NCBI RefSeq assembly: GCF_009859475.1
Contig: NZ_CP044549.1
Coordinates: forward strand, 3,968,001-4,032,000
DNA: 64,000 nt
DNA from: Hydrogenophaga sp. BPS33
GTDB taxonomy: Bacteria > Pseudomonadota > Gammaproteobacteria > Burkholderiales > Burkholderiaceae_C
Direction of reading: 5' to 3'
In this document: positions 57,339 to 64,000 of the stretch, one piece after another
Layout of the letters: every line of letters starts with the position of its first letter
Position numbering within the stretch: position 1 is the first letter of the stretch
Notes under the pieces: generated by a model
Told to the model about the DNA's origin: nothing
What the model saw: the letters and a program-made list of their open reading frames with translations, nothing else
Database searches by the model: none
Position numbers and translations under genes: made by a program

Positions 57339-58547
57339 TTATCTCTTGTTCCGGATCGGAATGTCGAGGTCCGAGGGTTTGATCTCCCGCACCAGCTCCG
57401 GCACACCCCACGCAAACGCCGGATCGGCCTTGATCTTGAAGTGGTACATGCTCTGCATGGCCTGGTGGTCTTCCTTGCGGAAGGTCATCAAACCCTTGGG
57501 CGTGTCGAAGCTCATGCCTTCCATGGTCTTGATGAGCGTGTCGGCCTTGGTGTCGCCATTGGTCTTCTTCAGCGCCGTCACCACCGCCATCGCAGCGGTG
57601 AAGCCACCAGCGGTGAAGAAGTCGGGTGGCGACTTGAACTGCTTGTAGTGCTCGGACACCATCGCGTCGTTCACCGGGTTCTTCGGGATGCCGAAGTAGT
57701 AGTACAACGCGCCCTCCATGCCGGGGAACTGCTTGTAAGCGACCATCGCCGGCAGGATGTTGCCGCCGGTGGCGAGCTTGATGCCGTAGCGCTTCTCCAG
57801 CTCCATTTCCGCGATCTTGGGGAACGGCGTGGGCGCGCCCGACCAACCCACCGAGATGTACTTGGTGCCCGGCTGGTCCTTGAGCTTGTCGACGATGCGC
57901 AGCAGGCCGGCGGTGAAGTCGGTCGTGCCCACGGGCAGGTATTCCTCGTGCACGATCTTGGCCTTCTTGGTGAAGTCCTTGGCGGCCTTCACACCGTCGC
58001 GGCCGAAGGCGTTGTCGTTGGCCAGCATGGCGATCACGTTGCCCGGCTGGTCCAGCGCCACGGCATTGGCGGCCGCGTCCTGGCTGCTGTTGCGGCCGGT
58101 GCGGAAGATGTACTTGTTCCACTTGTCACCGGTGATCGAGTCGGCCACGGCGGGCTCGACCAGCAGGATCTTTTTGTATTCCTCGGCCACCGGCAGCATG
58201 GCCAGCGCCACGGGCGATGCGGTCGGGCCGATGGCCAGGTCGACCTTGTCGTCGGCATATGCGGTGGCCAGCAGGCTCTTGCCCACGTCCGGCTTGCCCT
58301 GGTCGTCCTTTTCGATCACGACGATCTTCTTGCCCGCCACCATCATGGTGCCGCCGGTGGCGTAGCTCAGTCCCATCATCAGGCCGGCCTGCGTCTGCTT
58401 GGCGTAGGCCTCCAGCGGGCCGGTCTTGCTGTGGATGTGCGCGATGCGGATCTCGCTCTTGTTGGCCTGTGCCGATGCGAGCGTGGTGCCGAGCGCGGCG
58501 GTGCAGGCGAGCGCGATGACCGCGAGGCGGCGGGTGCTTGGTGTCAT
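57339..58547 (-). CDS. livK: ABC transporter substrate-binding protein (LivK-type)
   Basis: 402 aa, signal peptide ending near TTLASAQ. Type I periplasmic-binding fold of the Leu/Ile/Val receptor family: IRIAHIHSKTGPLEAYAKQT, GKKIVVIEKDDQGKPDVGKS, AIGPTASPVALAMLPVAEEY, MLANDNAFGRDGVKAAKDF. It is the first gene of the cluster and is preceded by a sigma54 promoter and palindromic activator sites. The ligand is not predictable from sequence. Confidence 0.93.
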   Translation of the reverse strand: MTPSTRRLAVIALACTAALGTTLASAQANKSEIRIAHIHSKTGPLEAYAKQTQAGLMMGLSYATGGTMMVAGKKIVVIEKDDQGKPDVGKSLLATAYADDKVDLAIGPTASPVALAMLPVAEEYKKILLVEPAVADSITGDKWNKYIFRTGRNSSQDAAANAVALDQPGNVIAMLANDNAFGRDGVKAAKDFTKKAKIVHEEYLPVGTTDFTAGLLRIVDKLKDQPGTKYISVGWSGAPTPFPKIAEMELEKRYGIKLATGGNILPAMVAYKQFPGMEGALYYYFGIPKNPVNDAMVSEHYKQFKSPPDFFTAGGFTAAMAVVTALKKTNGDTKADTLIKTMEGMSFDTPKGLMTFRKEDHQAMQSMYHFKIKADPAFAWGVPELVREIKPSDLDIPIRNKR

Positions 58548-58610
58548 GTCGTTGTCTCCGGGTTGGAAGAATCGTCACAGCGCTCACAGGGATGCGCCGT
58601 GCCTGTGCCT

Positions 58611-58627
58611 TGCAGGCTTCGTGCCAA
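58611..58627 (-). promoter_or_regulatory. sigma54 (-24/-12) promoter of the Liv cluster
   Basis: Minus-strand TTGGCACGAAGCCTGCA: GG and GC are separated by exactly 10 bases, matching TGGCACG-N4-TTGCA with one mismatch. It lies 64-80 bases before the livK ATG. An A/T-rich stretch just upstream (AAACGCTTTGAAATCAAAG) could bind IHF. The adjacent activator gene at 58734 fits. Confidence 0.8.
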
Positions 58628-58678
58628 GGTTTTACATCTTTGATTTCAAAGCGTTTTTTTCAGCATCAGAATTGAATC

Positions 58679-58693
58679 GTCCAAACTTTGGAC
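58679..58693. promoter_or_regulatory. palindrome, candidate activator site near sigma54 promoter
   Basis: GTCCAAA-C-TTTGGAC, perfect 7-base arms, centred about 60 bases upstream of the -24 element. It is a different sequence from the larger palindrome at 58711-58748, so either a second site class or a different regulator is involved. Confidence 0.5.
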
Positions 58694-58710
58694 AGCGTCC
58701 ATTGGTTGAA

Positions 58711-58748
58711 TCGCCTGAATTTCAGACAGATGTCTAAATTTCAGGCGA
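58711..58748. promoter_or_regulatory. 38-base near-palindrome, candidate enhancer (UAS) of the sigma54 activator
   Basis: Two half-sites of 18 bases, TCGCCTGAATTTCAGACA and TGTCTAAATTTCAGGCGA, are inverted around GA with two mismatches per arm. Each contains a smaller dyad: CTGAATTTCAG (perfect) and CTAAATTTCAG. The right arm runs into the last codons and stop of the activator gene (58734-58736). Centre is about 104 bases upstream of the -24 element, a normal enhancer distance. Confidence 0.65.
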
Positions 58749-60197
58749 CTCGCTTGGAGCGGCAAGGCGGTCGTACAGGCTGGCGCGTGAAATGCCCAGC
58801 AGCTTGGCCGCTGCGGTGCGGTTGCCGCCTGTGTGGGCCAGGGCCCGGGCAATGGCGCGCTGTTCGAGTTCGGCGATTTGCTCGGGCAGCGGCCTGAGCG
58901 CCTCGGCGTCGTGCACCGCCACCGCGGCACGGGCCGACGCAGGCGCGGCCACCACCAGCGCGGGCAGCCCCGCTTCCTGCAGCACCGCCCCCACCTGCGT
59001 GCCCGCGATGTGGTGCGTGTCGCTGCGCAAGGCCAGTTGCTCCAGCACGTTGCGCAGCTCGCGGATGTTGCCGCGCCAGGCTTGCGCGGCCAGCAGGGCC
59101 TGGGCATCGGCCGTGAGTTCGAGCTGCGCGCCGCCGCCGCGCGCGGCGATGTCTTCGCACAGGGCCTCGATCAGCAGCGGGATGTCGTCGCGCCGCTCGC
59201 GCAGCGGCGGCACGCGGATCGGCAAGACATTGAGGCGGTAGTAGAGGTCTTCGCGGAAGCTGCCTTCGCGCACCATCTGCAGCAGGTCGCGCGAGGTGGC
59301 GGCGACCACGCGCACGTCGAAGCGCACCAGCTTGTTCGAGCCCAGCGGCTCGATCTCGCCCTCCTGCAAGGCGCGCAGCAACTTGACCTGCACCGACATC
59401 GGCATGTCCCCCAGTTCGTCGAGGAACAGCGTGCCGCCGTCGGCCAGCTTGAATTTGCCGTCGCGCCCCTTCTTGTCCGCGCCGGTGTAGGCGCCGGGCG
59501 CCACGCCAAAGAACTCGGCTTCGAGCAAGGTGTCGGGCACGGCCGCCATGTTCACGCTCACGAACGGGCGGCCGGCGCGCGGCGAAGCGGCATGGATGGC
59601 GTGCGCCAGCAGTTCCTTGCCGGTGCCGGTTTCGCCCAGCAGCAGCACCGGGCTGGCCGACTGCGCCGCGCGGCGCGCCTGGCGCTTCACCTCCAGCGCG
59701 GCGGCGCTGCTGCCAACGAAGCTGGCAAAGGTGTACTTGGTGCGCCGCTGGCTGGCCAGTTCGCGGCGCGCTTCGCTCAGGTCCTGCTCCAGCCGCGCGA
59801 ACTTGCTGATGAGGGGTTGCAGTGTGGTCTCGGGGTGGTCGAACAGCACGATGCCCAGCACGCCGATCACCTCGCCCGCGTCGTCGCGCAGCGGGATGCG
59901 GCTGACCACGAAGGTGCCCGCGCGGTTGGTGAGCAGGTCGATCAGGATCGGCTTGCCGGTGGCCAGCACCTGGTGCATCTGCGTGTTCTGCACCACGCGC
60001 GACACCGGGTGGCCGACGAAGTCTTCCTCGCGCTCGAAACCCAGGGCAGGCAGGAAGCGGCGGTATTGGTCGTTGATCCAGACCACCTTGGCGTCGCGGT
60101 CCACCAGCAGCATGCCTTCGCTGGCGTTGGCAAAGAGCTCGAACATCGACCTCGCGGCGAGTTCGAGAATGCTTTGGGCGTCGCGCGGCAGGCTCAT
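58734..60197 (-). CDS. PAS-sigma54 activator (enhancer-binding protein)
   Basis: 487 aa. An N-terminal PAS domain (about 15-120; MLLVDRDAKVVWINDQYRRF) senses an unknown signal. AAA+ core: Walker A GETGTGKE (188-195), sigma54 contact loop GAYTGA (235-240, Tyr replacing the usual Phe), Walker B TLFLDELGDMP (Asp260-Glu261). The Fis-type HTH is NRTAAAKLLGISRASLYDRL near the C-terminus. The gene lies just upstream of the Liv cluster in the same orientation; the spacer holds a sigma54 promoter and palindromes, so it is most likely the cluster's activator. The ATG at 60197 starts MSLPRDAQSILELA. Confidence 0.93.
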   Translation of the reverse strand: MSLPRDAQSILELAARSMFELFANASEGMLLVDRDAKVVWINDQYRRFLPALGFEREEDFVGHPVSRVVQNTQMHQVLATGKPILIDLLTNRAGTFVVSRIPLRDDAGEVIGVLGIVLFDHPETTLQPLISKFARLEQDLSEARRELASQRRTKYTFASFVGSSAAALEVKRQARRAAQSASPVLLLGETGTGKELLAHAIHAASPRAGRPFVSVNMAAVPDTLLEAEFFGVAPGAYTGADKKGRDGKFKLADGGTLFLDELGDMPMSVQVKLLRALQEGEIEPLGSNKLVRFDVRVVAATSRDLLQMVREGSFREDLYYRLNVLPIRVPPLRERRDDIPLLIEALCEDIAARGGGAQLELTADAQALLAAQAWRGNIRELRNVLEQLALRSDTHHIAGTQVGAVLQEAGLPALVVAAPASARAAVAVHDAEALRPLPEQIAELEQRAIARALAHTGGNRTAAAKLLGISRASLYDRLAAPSESPEI

Positions 60198-60224
60198 GCA
60201 GGCATGGTAATGCCAGTGGGTACA

Positions 60225-60295
60225 CCCCCTGCGGCGCTTGGAGGGGGGACGGCATCTTGGGCCGGCAAAGCCGTCCCTCGATGCCTCTGGATCGG
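60225..60295 (+). repeat. GC-rich palindromic intergenic repeat, copy D
   Basis: CCCCCTGCGGCGCTTGGAGG, a partly eroded first hairpin, then TGGGCCGGCAAAGCCG and TCCCTCGATGCCTCTGGATCGG. It lies between the activator gene and the MFS stop. This copy is not behind a receptor gene and lacks the symmetrical CCCCC/GGGGG arm of the others. Confidence 0.75.
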
Positions 60296-60376
60296 GCACG
60301 CTCTTCGGAGAGGGAGCGGCGTTGGTTGGGGTCGTTGTTTCGTGCGTCGCGGTCGCGCTTCGTTGCGATGAAAAGC

Positions 60377-61618
60377 TCAGGTGGACTGCGGTGCGGCCCG
60401 GTCGGGCCACAGACGAACCGCAATCGACAACAGAGCCGAGGCCACGCACAGCGCGGTCACCGCGCTCCAGCCCCAGTGGCCGAACAGCGAGGTGCCCAGG
60501 GCCGCACCCAGGGCCATGCCGCCGAACATCACCACGAACAGCATGGCGTTGAGGCGACCGCGCGCGGCCGGGTCGGCACCGTAGATGATGGTCTGGTGCG
60601 ACACCAGCATGCCCTGGAAGCCCAGGTCGAAGCCGATCACGCTCAAGACCACCAGCGCCAGCTGTGCCTCGCGCCCGAGCCAGGGCAGCAAGGCCATGAG
60701 CGCGAACGACACGAGCGCCAGCACCGCGCCCACCAGGGCCATGCGGCGCCCGCCGTGGCGGTCGGACAGGCGCCCGAACACCGGTGCGGCCAAGGCCCCG
60801 GCCGCGCCCGCCACGCCGAAGGCCCCGGCCGCCGCGCTGCCCAGGTGGAACGGCGCGCCGTGCAGCCAGAGCGCCAGCGTCGACCACACGGCGCTGAAGC
60901 CCAGGGCCAGCGCGCCTTGCGCCAGGGCCGCGCGGCGCACCGGCGCATGGCGCTGCCACAGGCCGAGCATCGAACCCATCAGCGCGCGGTAGCTCAAGTT
61001 GGTGGTGGGTTGGAAATGGGGCAGCCTGCGCCACAGGGCCACGCCCAGCAGCGCCACCGAGGCCGCGGCCAGTACGAACATGGCGCGCCAGCCCAGGTGC
61101 TCGGCCACGAAGCCGCTGACCACGCGCGAGAGCAGGATGCCGAGCAACAGACCGGTCATGACCGAGCCCACCACGCGGCCGCGGTGCGCGTCGGGCGCGA
61201 GCGAGGCGGCGGCGGGCACCACGTCCTGCGCGGCCGTGGCCCCCAGGCCGATCACCAGGCTGGCGACCCACAGAAGACCGATGCCCGGTGCCGCAGCGGC
61301 GCCCAGCATGGCCGCGACCAGCACCGCGCACTTCACGAGGATGAGCGTGCGCCGGTCGTGCCGATCGCCCAGCGGCGCCATCAGCAGGATGCCCAGCGCG
61401 TAGCCCAGTTGCGCGAGCGTGGGCACCAGGCCCAGGGCCTGCGGACTGGCGCCGGTGTCGTCGCCGAGCACGCCCAGCATCGGCTGGCTGTAGTAGATGG
61501 AGGCCACGGTGAGGCCAGCGCTCGCGGCCAACAGCAGCACGAGCGGGGTGGACAGGCCTGTTGCATTCGACGGTCTGGCCTCGCTGGCCGATGTATTCGT
61601 TGCTTGAATGAGTGACAT
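60377..61618 (-). CDS. MFS transporter (drug/sugar exporter type)
   Basis: 413 aa, about 12 helices. MFS motif A appears as MAPLGDRHDRRTLILV after helix 2 and GRLSDRHGGRRMALVG in the second half. Start region YYSQPMLGVLGDDTGAS is typical of the YnfM-like group of exporters. ATG 61618 is preferred over 61675, whose extra residues look like spacer. It is divergent from a LysR gene 100 bases away, a common arrangement of inducible efflux. Confidence 0.88.
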   Translation of the reverse strand: MSLIQATNTSASEARPSNATGLSTPLVLLLAASAGLTVASIYYSQPMLGVLGDDTGASPQALGLVPTLAQLGYALGILLMAPLGDRHDRRTLILVKCAVLVAAMLGAAAAPGIGLLWVASLVIGLGATAAQDVVPAAASLAPDAHRGRVVGSVMTGLLLGILLSRVVSGFVAEHLGWRAMFVLAAASVALLGVALWRRLPHFQPTTNLSYRALMGSMLGLWQRHAPVRRAALAQGALALGFSAVWSTLALWLHGAPFHLGSAAAGAFGVAGAAGALAAPVFGRLSDRHGGRRMALVGAVLALVSFALMALLPWLGREAQLALVVLSVIGFDLGFQGMLVSHQTIIYGADPAARGRLNAMLFVVMFGGMALGAALGTSLFGHWGWSAVTALCVASALLSIAVRLWPDRAAPQST

Positions 61619-61685
61619 GGTGGGCGTGGGTGCCTTGGAGATCGATGTCACCGAGTGTGCCTTGGAGAATCGCACGCCGGTAGCC

Positions 61686-61698
61686 CTGCAGCGTGCAG
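61686..61698. promoter_or_regulatory. small palindrome between MFS and LysR genes
   Basis: CTGCA-GCG-TGCAG, perfect 5-base arms, 21-33 bases before the LysR ATG; TTAGATATACGATC follows. It may be the autoregulatory LysR site. Short symmetry in GC-rich DNA is weak evidence. Confidence 0.3.
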
Positions 61699-61718
61699 CT
61701 TAGATATACGATCAACGC

Positions 61719-62654
61719 ATGAATAAGCCATCTCCGTGGGCGCGCAGCGCCCCCACAGGCACCGGCGACCGCCTCGAACTCATGCAGACCTTCGTGCGCA
61801 TCGTCGAGGCCGGCAGCCTGTCCCAGGCCGCCGCGCAGATGCACACCACACAGCCCACCGTGAGCCGCCGCCTGCAGGCCCTGGAGCGCTCGCTCGGGCT
61901 GCGCCTGTTGCAGCGCTCCACGCGCGCGATGCGCCTGACCGAAGATGGCGAGCGCTGCTACGAACGTGCCAAGGCCTTGATCGACAGCTGGGACGCGCTG
62001 GAAGCCGAGGCGCGCGGCGTGGGCGAACATGCCAAGGGCCGCTTGCGCGTGCTGGTGCCGCACGCCTTCGGCCAGGAGCAACTGGTGCTTCCGCTGACCG
62101 AGTTTCTGCGCCAGCACCCGGAGGTGGACGTGGACTGGCTGCTGCGCGACGACGTGCACGACCTGATTGGCGCAGGCATCGATTGCGCGCTGCAGGTGGG
62201 CGAGATCCGCGACCCCTCGGTGGTGGCGATCAAGCTGACCGACGTGCCGCGCATCGTGGTGGCCTCCCCTGCCCTGCTCAAGCGCTCACGCCAGCCGCGC
62301 GAGGTGGCGGATCTGGCGCAGCTGCCCTGGCTGGCGCTGAGCACCTACTACCGCAACGAGGTCTCGCTCACCCATCTGCGCACGGGCGCGGTGCACCGCT
62401 TCGACATCCAGCCGCGCATGAGCACCGACAACCTGTACGCGCTGCGCCAGGCCGCCGTGCTGGGCCTGGGCGTGGGCATCGGGTCGAAGTGGATGATGGA
62501 GGCCGATCTGGCCGCCGGCCGGCTGGTGCACCTCATGCCCGAGTGGCAGGCGCCGCACCTGCCCCTGCACCTGATCTATCCGCACGCGCGCTACTACCCC
62601 GTGCGGCTGCGGCGCTTCATCGACGCGATGCGCGGGGCCATGCCCTCGGCCTGA
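61719..62654 (+). CDS. LysR-family regulator, probable controller of the MFS gene
   Basis: 311 aa. HTH GSLSQAAAQMHTTQPTVSRR at about 33-52, then LQALERSLGLRLLQRSTRAM, and an effector domain ending LHLIYPHARYYPVRLRRFID, typical of the CrgA/AaeR-like subgroup. Divergent from the MFS exporter, so likely its regulator. It ends 21 bases before the convergent TonB receptor gene. Confidence 0.88.
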   Translation: MNKPSPWARSAPTGTGDRLELMQTFVRIVEAGSLSQAAAQMHTTQPTVSRRLQALERSLGLRLLQRSTRAMRLTEDGERCYERAKALIDSWDALEAEARGVGEHAKGRLRVLVPHAFGQEQLVLPLTEFLRQHPEVDVDWLLRDDVHDLIGAGIDCALQVGEIRDPSVVAIKLTDVPRIVVASPALLKRSRQPREVADLAQLPWLALSTYYRNEVSLTHLRTGAVHRFDIQPRMSTDNLYALRQAAVLGLGVGIGSKWMMEADLAAGRLVHLMPEWQAPHLPLHLIYPHARYYPVRLRRFIDAMRGAMPSA

Positions 62655-62675
62655 GGGCGACGCAGGGGGGGGTGT

Positions 62676-64000
62676 TCAGAATCCAGCGTTCAGGCTCACC
62701 GCCAGACGGCGGCCCTCGTCCACCAGCCAGTTGCCCGCAAGCCCTGCGGCGCGCGAGCGCGTGTCCACCGGCATCACGCGGTCAGCGACGTTGAGCAGCG
62801 CGAACTTCAGCGAGAGCGTGCGGTTGAAATCGTAGGAGCCGCCGATGTCGAACGTGGCCGAGCCCGGGCGGCGCAAGGTGCCGTTGGCGAAGTTGCGAAA
62901 TCCCGCCCAGTACTGCTCGGACATGGCGTTGACCCGCGCGAACAGCGCCAGGGCGTGGCTCGCCTTCCAGTCCACCTGCGCGTTGAGCACGTGCTCGGGC
63001 GTGCGGTCCAGCGGCTGTCCCGCCAGCGAACTGCCGTTGAAGGCCGGCTCGCCGCCCGCGCCGCGCTTGGACTTGGTATAGGTGTAGTTGCCCGAGAGTT
63101 TCCAGTTCTTCGCCAGCGGCGTGGATGCCGAGAGTTCGATGCCCTTGAGCGTGACCTGCGAGAGGTTGTCGTACACGTAGATGTTGCGCGTGGGCACGCG
63201 GGGGTCGGTCACGCCGGTGTCGTAGCTGGTCACCTTGTTCTTGAAGTCGTTGTGGAACAGCGTGGCGCTCACGCTGCTGCCAGCGGCGAAGTCGTGATGC
63301 AGGCCGATCTCGGTGTTGGTGCTGGTCTCGGGCTTGAGGTCGGGGTTGCCGCACAAGGTGCCCGGCGGCTGGAAATTGGCCACGGGGCCGCCCGAGGTCA
63401 TGCAATAGCCGGCCGTGCTCTGGCGGATGGTGGGCGCCTTGAAGCCCTTGGACACGCCGCCGCGCAAGGTAGTGGCCTCGCTGAGCTTGTAGACACCGTG
63501 CAGGCGCGGCGTCCATTCGTTGCCGTAGCGCTCGTCGTGGTCCATGCGCACGCCACCGGTCAAGGTGAGGCGGTCGGTGAGGAAGTATTCGTCTTCAGCG
63601 TAGAGCGCCCAGTTGTTCAGCGACACCTTGTCCACGTTGGCGGCATAGGTCGAGCCGGGAATGGCGTCCTGGCGCGAGATGCCTTCGAGGTCCACGCGGC
63701 TGATCTGCGCGCCGAACTTGAACACGCTGTTGCCCAGGGGCGTGGTCAGGCCGGCGTCGAGCACGGTGTTGGTGAGGTCGGGCGACGCAATGGCCTGCAC
63801 GCCATTGGTCCAGTCGGTGCGGCTGGCCTGCTCCTGCTGCAGGGCCACGCGGGTGGTCCACTGGCCGGAGCGGCCTTCGTGCGTGAGCGCCCAGTGGTCG
63901 CGGTCGTGGCGCGTGCGCAGGCGGTTGCCGTTGGCCGCCAGGGTCTTGCCCGGCGTCTGCTCCCAGGTGTATGCCTGCGTGCCCACTTCGGCACTCACGG
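62676..64000 (-). CDS. TonB-dependent outer-membrane receptor (C-terminal part)
   Basis: The last 440 or so codons of a longer gene whose 5' end is beyond the window; signal peptide, TonB box and plug are not visible. Repeating amphipathic strands (YAEDEYFLTDRLTLTGGVRM, GVYKLSEATTLRGGVSKGFK, NTEIGLHHDFAAGSSVSATL) and the TPRLHGVYKL / GFKAPTIRQ motif fit FepA/CirA-type receptors; it ends with an aromatic residue (AGF) as barrels do. It probably imports an iron chelate or similar. No heme-specific FRAP/NPNL pair is evident. Confidence 0.9.
   Translation of the reverse strand, partial: VSAEVGTQAYTWEQTPGKTLAANGNRLRTRHDRDHWALTHEGRSGQWTTRVALQQEQASRTDWTNGVQAIASPDLTNTVLDAGLTTPLGNSVFKFGAQISRVDLEGISRQDAIPGSTYAANVDKVSLNNWALYAEDEYFLTDRLTLTGGVRMDHDERYGNEWTPRLHGVYKLSEATTLRGGVSKGFKAPTIRQSTAGYCMTSGGPVANFQPPGTLCGNPDLKPETSTNTEIGLHHDFAAGSSVSATLFHNDFKNKVTSYDTGVTDPRVPTRNIYVYDNLSQVTLKGIELSASTPLAKNWKLSGNYTYTKSKRGAGGEPAFNGSSLAGQPLDRTPEHVLNAQVDWKASHALALFARVNAMSEQYWAGFRNFANGTLRRPGSATFDIGGSYDFNRTLSLKFALLNVADRVMPVDTRSRAAGLAGNWLVDEGRRLAVSLNAGF

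Overview
The window is a high-GC chromosomal segment of a heterotrophic betaproteobacterium, most likely Burkholderiales of the Comamonadaceae type. This is inferred from two Bug-type solute receptors, a TctAB/TctDE cluster, many LysR regulators, HpnD/HpnE, the gene order and a GC-rich intergenic repeat. No rRNA, tRNA, CRISPR array, phage or intact insertion sequence was seen. Most genes are dense, high-GC and joined by 4-base ATGA or GTGA overlaps.

Layout: (1) 1-5.1 kb: end of a GyrI-like regulator, split chromate transporter, and an NHEJ pair (LigD, Ku). (2) 5.3-10.2 kb: lipoprotein, cytoplasmic arylsulfatase and Bug receptor in one operon, with a divergent LysR. (3) 10.2-18.4 kb: TIM-barrel isomerase/dehydratase-like protein, FAD dehydrogenase and shikimate-dehydrogenase-like protein in a tight operon, then a LysR, a second Bug receptor and a second FAD oxidoreductase; probably an unrecognised hydroaromatic catabolic locus. 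(4) 18.5-23 kb: an eroded sulfur locus: sulfate-binding protein, ssuE remnant, metY, internally deleted cysB, an orphan coiled-coil gene and a truncated response regulator. (5) 23-28 kb: GFA protein, ligase-associated helicase and PdeM nuclease, DUF1330, SUMF1-fold lipoprotein. (6) 28-31.9 kb: PhyH oxygenase, truncated group II intron, methyltransferase, 1-Cys peroxiredoxin, small hydrolase. (7) 32-36.1 kb: intact sulfate ABC transporter. (8) 36.1-44.1 kb: small envelope proteins, L,D-transpeptidase, Crp-like regulator, YnfA, CadR-like regulator, HpnD/HpnE, SH3 protein, HAD phosphatase, ferrochelatase. (9) 44.2-52.7 kb: a 561-aa orphan, YihY, DUF2200, TctAB with TctDE, and two more small orphans. 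(10) 52.7-60.2 kb: a Liv-type ABC transporter with hydrolase, under a sigma54 activator. (11) 60.3-64 kb: MFS exporter, LysR and a TonB-dependent receptor cut by the window end.

The most unusual signal is a bipartite element, [G/C]GAACC-N14-GT[T/G]AC, ending 65-67 bases upstream of three unrelated-looking, small, helical, lower-GC orphan genes (21986, 51914 and 52638) at two sites 30 kb apart. It resembles a promoter for an ECF/HrpL-type sigma factor and suggests a dispersed regulon of unknown, possibly secreted proteins. A second signal is a four-copy palindromic repeat; three copies lie directly after solute-binding-protein genes, reminiscent of the malE-malF REP arrangement. A third is the sigma54 promoter with palindromic activator sites controlling the Liv cluster.
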